The translations under genes and the position numbers were made by a program. DNA of 12,762 bases from Nanobdellota archaeon (GTDB lineage: Archaea; Nanobdellota; Nanobdellia; SCGC-AAA011-G17; VGLX01), in contig JAHIPG010000117.1 in the NCBI GenBank assembly GCA_018894775.1, forward strand, positions 1 through 12,762, read 5' to 3'. Each line of letters starts with the position of its first letter. Within the stretch, counting starts at the first letter, position 1. Below, piece by piece: positions 11,771-12,762 of this stretch. Below the pieces are notes generated by a model, which saw only the letters and a list, made by a program, of their open reading frames with translations, had not been told where the DNA came from and did no database searches.

Positions 11771-12649
11771 ATGAAAAAACTAGTAACCTTAATCTTAATC
11801 GGAATCATTGCGGTAACCTTTGGATGTGTTACAACTTCTAGCCGTGGCGGTAATCCTTGTAAGAATCTAAGTACAAGGTTTGACCAAGCAAGATATGAAA
11901 AACTCGCAACGGTTTGGCAATGGGATACATTTAACCAAAGAGGGTTTGTAACCATTGAAGAAATCAATGAGGTAATGCGTCTTCTTGACCCACCCGGTTT
12001 CGCAGCAAAAATTCCTTATGGAAAACAAAATAAGACCATTACTTGGTGTTACAATCATGTGAGTAAATTACTTCGTTTAGTTTGGCTCGTAGATTACGAT
12101 CTTCTTCCTTACGAAGCAATGATGTTCTTAGCAATTGAAAAAGAGGATTATCAAGAAGCTGAACATATCAAAAAAGAATGGTTATCCTTCCTTTATGAAA
12201 TACAAAGGCTTCACAGATTTGAGAAATCTATCAACCCGTTTTTCGAGAAGAACAATCCAGATATTGAGGGTCGCAAATTCTTTGCACAACTCAGAAAAGC
12301 TGAGTCAATAGTAGGTCTGACAGATCCTTTACTCATAAAACTCAGAAAAGGATTTATGGAAGCTGTCGATAAGGAAAACTGGGATGACGCTCATAAAATT
12401 CAAAGCCTTATCGAATCAAGAACTAAGGATATTCGGCCACAAGAAAAACAACAAATCATTGTAAGCCAACCGAGCAACAACATCATAATGACACAACCTT
12501 CAAGCCAACATATTACAGTGGAAAATGTACCCAGATATGGTTTTGAAGATGTAGGAAGAGCAATGAGTCTGCTTAATGGAAGTCATGGTAGAATCACCTC
12601 TAAAGAAAAAGGCGTTCTAAAATCACTCGACATAATCTTCAAAAGATAA
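11771..12649 (+). CDS. predicted lipoprotein
   Basis: A protein of 292 residues. The N-terminus MKKLVTLILIGIIAVTFGC has a lipobox-like TFGC with the candidate lipid Cys at 19, so it is probably anchored to the outer face of the membrane. The mature part is helical and charged. Two related segments, AIEKEDYQEAEHIKKEWLSF (121-140) and AVDKENWDDAHKIQSLIESR (198-217), look like UVR-type helical-hairpin repeats (E-D/N-aromatic-x2-A); this is a pattern impression. A Gln/Ser/Pro-rich polar linker (about 222-250) leads to a C-terminal helical part. AAAGGAG lies 7 bases before the ATG, at the end of the repeated promoter. A second copy of that promoter follows, so a co-regulated, perhaps related gene probably starts just beyond the window. 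Confidence 0.75.
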   Translation: MKKLVTLILIGIIAVTFGCVTTSSRGGNPCKNLSTRFDQARYEKLATVWQWDTFNQRGFVTIEEINEVMRLLDPPGFAAKIPYGKQNKTITWCYNHVSKLLRLVWLVDYDLLPYEAMMFLAIEKEDYQEAEHIKKEWLSFLYEIQRLHRFEKSINPFFEKNNPDIEGRKFFAQLRKAESIVGLTDPLLIKLRKGFMEAVDKENWDDAHKIQSLIESRTKDIRPQEKQQIIVSQPSNNIIMTQPSSQHITVENVPRYGFEDVGRAMSLLNGSHGRITSKEKGVLKSLDIIFKR

Positions 12650-12658
12650 CATAACCTT

Positions 12659-12696
12659 GGAGGAGTCATCTTCTATAAACGGAGCTTGACTCCTCC
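12659..12696 (+). terminator. GGAGGAGTCA/TGACTCCTCC hairpin after the lipoprotein gene
   Basis: A perfect 10-base-pair stem (12659-12668 with 12687-12696) around an 18-base loop, 9 bases after the stop codon. It is the strongest hairpin in the window. It lies directly upstream of promoter copy 2, so it probably ends one cassette before the next begins. No T tract follows. Confidence 0.65.
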
Positions 12697-12701
12697 CTCT
12701 T

Positions 12702-12750
12702 GAAATAACAAGAAAACAATTCTTGAAAATATATAATAAAAAATTCTAAC
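12702..12750 (+). promoter_or_regulatory. 49-base repeated promoter element, copy 2
   Basis: It is identical to 11703-11751, with the palindrome at 12709-12725 and TATA box from 12730. The shared Shine-Dalgarno block AAAGGAGAAAC follows at 12752-12762 and the window ends there. By analogy with copy 1 a start codon is expected a few bases beyond the window. Confidence 0.75.
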
Positions 12751-12762
12751 GAAAGGAGAAAC

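Overview
The window is archaeal chromosomal DNA, AT-rich, most likely from a DPANN-type lineage; the lineage is an inference. The evidence is an archaeal-type EF-1A and uS10 pair, TATA boxes preceded by purine-rich BRE-like bases, T-rich termination downstream of EF-1A, a mix of leaderless-looking and Shine-Dalgarno-led starts, and a HerA-like ATPase. No tRNA, rRNA, CRISPR array, integrase, transposase or origin was seen.

Left part (1-3600): a truncated HD-GYP-like phosphohydrolase gene on the plus strand meets, stop to stop, a minus-strand housekeeping block. Read in its own direction that block is tuf (EF-1A), a membrane-anchored HELAH metallopeptidase resembling DUF3810, rps10 (uS10), and a small zinc-ribbon protein. 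Tuf, the peptidase and rps10 each have their own visible TATA box.

Middle part (3600-8270): a non-coding stretch of about 150 bases with small hairpins leads to a strong plus-strand promoter whose expected start site is covered by a perfect palindrome (arms of 8 bases). It drives two small unknown proteins and an atypical protein-kinase-like protein. The second small gene and the kinase lie in one frame, separated by a single TAA. A second clear promoter drives a tight operon of two coiled-coil proteins and a 720-residue HerA/TraG-like ATPase with a C-terminal winged helix. A nested stem structure follows the ATPase stop codon.

Right part (8270-12762): a run of envelope-directed genes with strong Shine-Dalgarno sites and higher GC. 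They encode a secreted coiled-coil protein, a Cys-containing cytosolic protein, a four-helix membrane protein, a small helical protein, a secreted Cys-rich repeat protein, a two-helix membrane protein and a lipoprotein. Hairpins whose left arm contains GGAGG or GGGAGG recur after genes. Two promoters share an identical 49-base element, with a CAAGAA/TTCTTG palindrome just upstream of the TATA box; one precedes the lipoprotein and the other ends the window. The secreted coiled-coil gene has a diverged version (CAGGA/TCCTG). This looks like a small regulon of surface-protein genes under one unknown regulator.

The best candidates for something undescribed are the coiled-coil/coiled-coil/HerA operon next to a palindrome-controlled kinase operon, and the surface-gene regulon with its repeated palindrome-TATA element. 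The roles of both are inferred from layout only.
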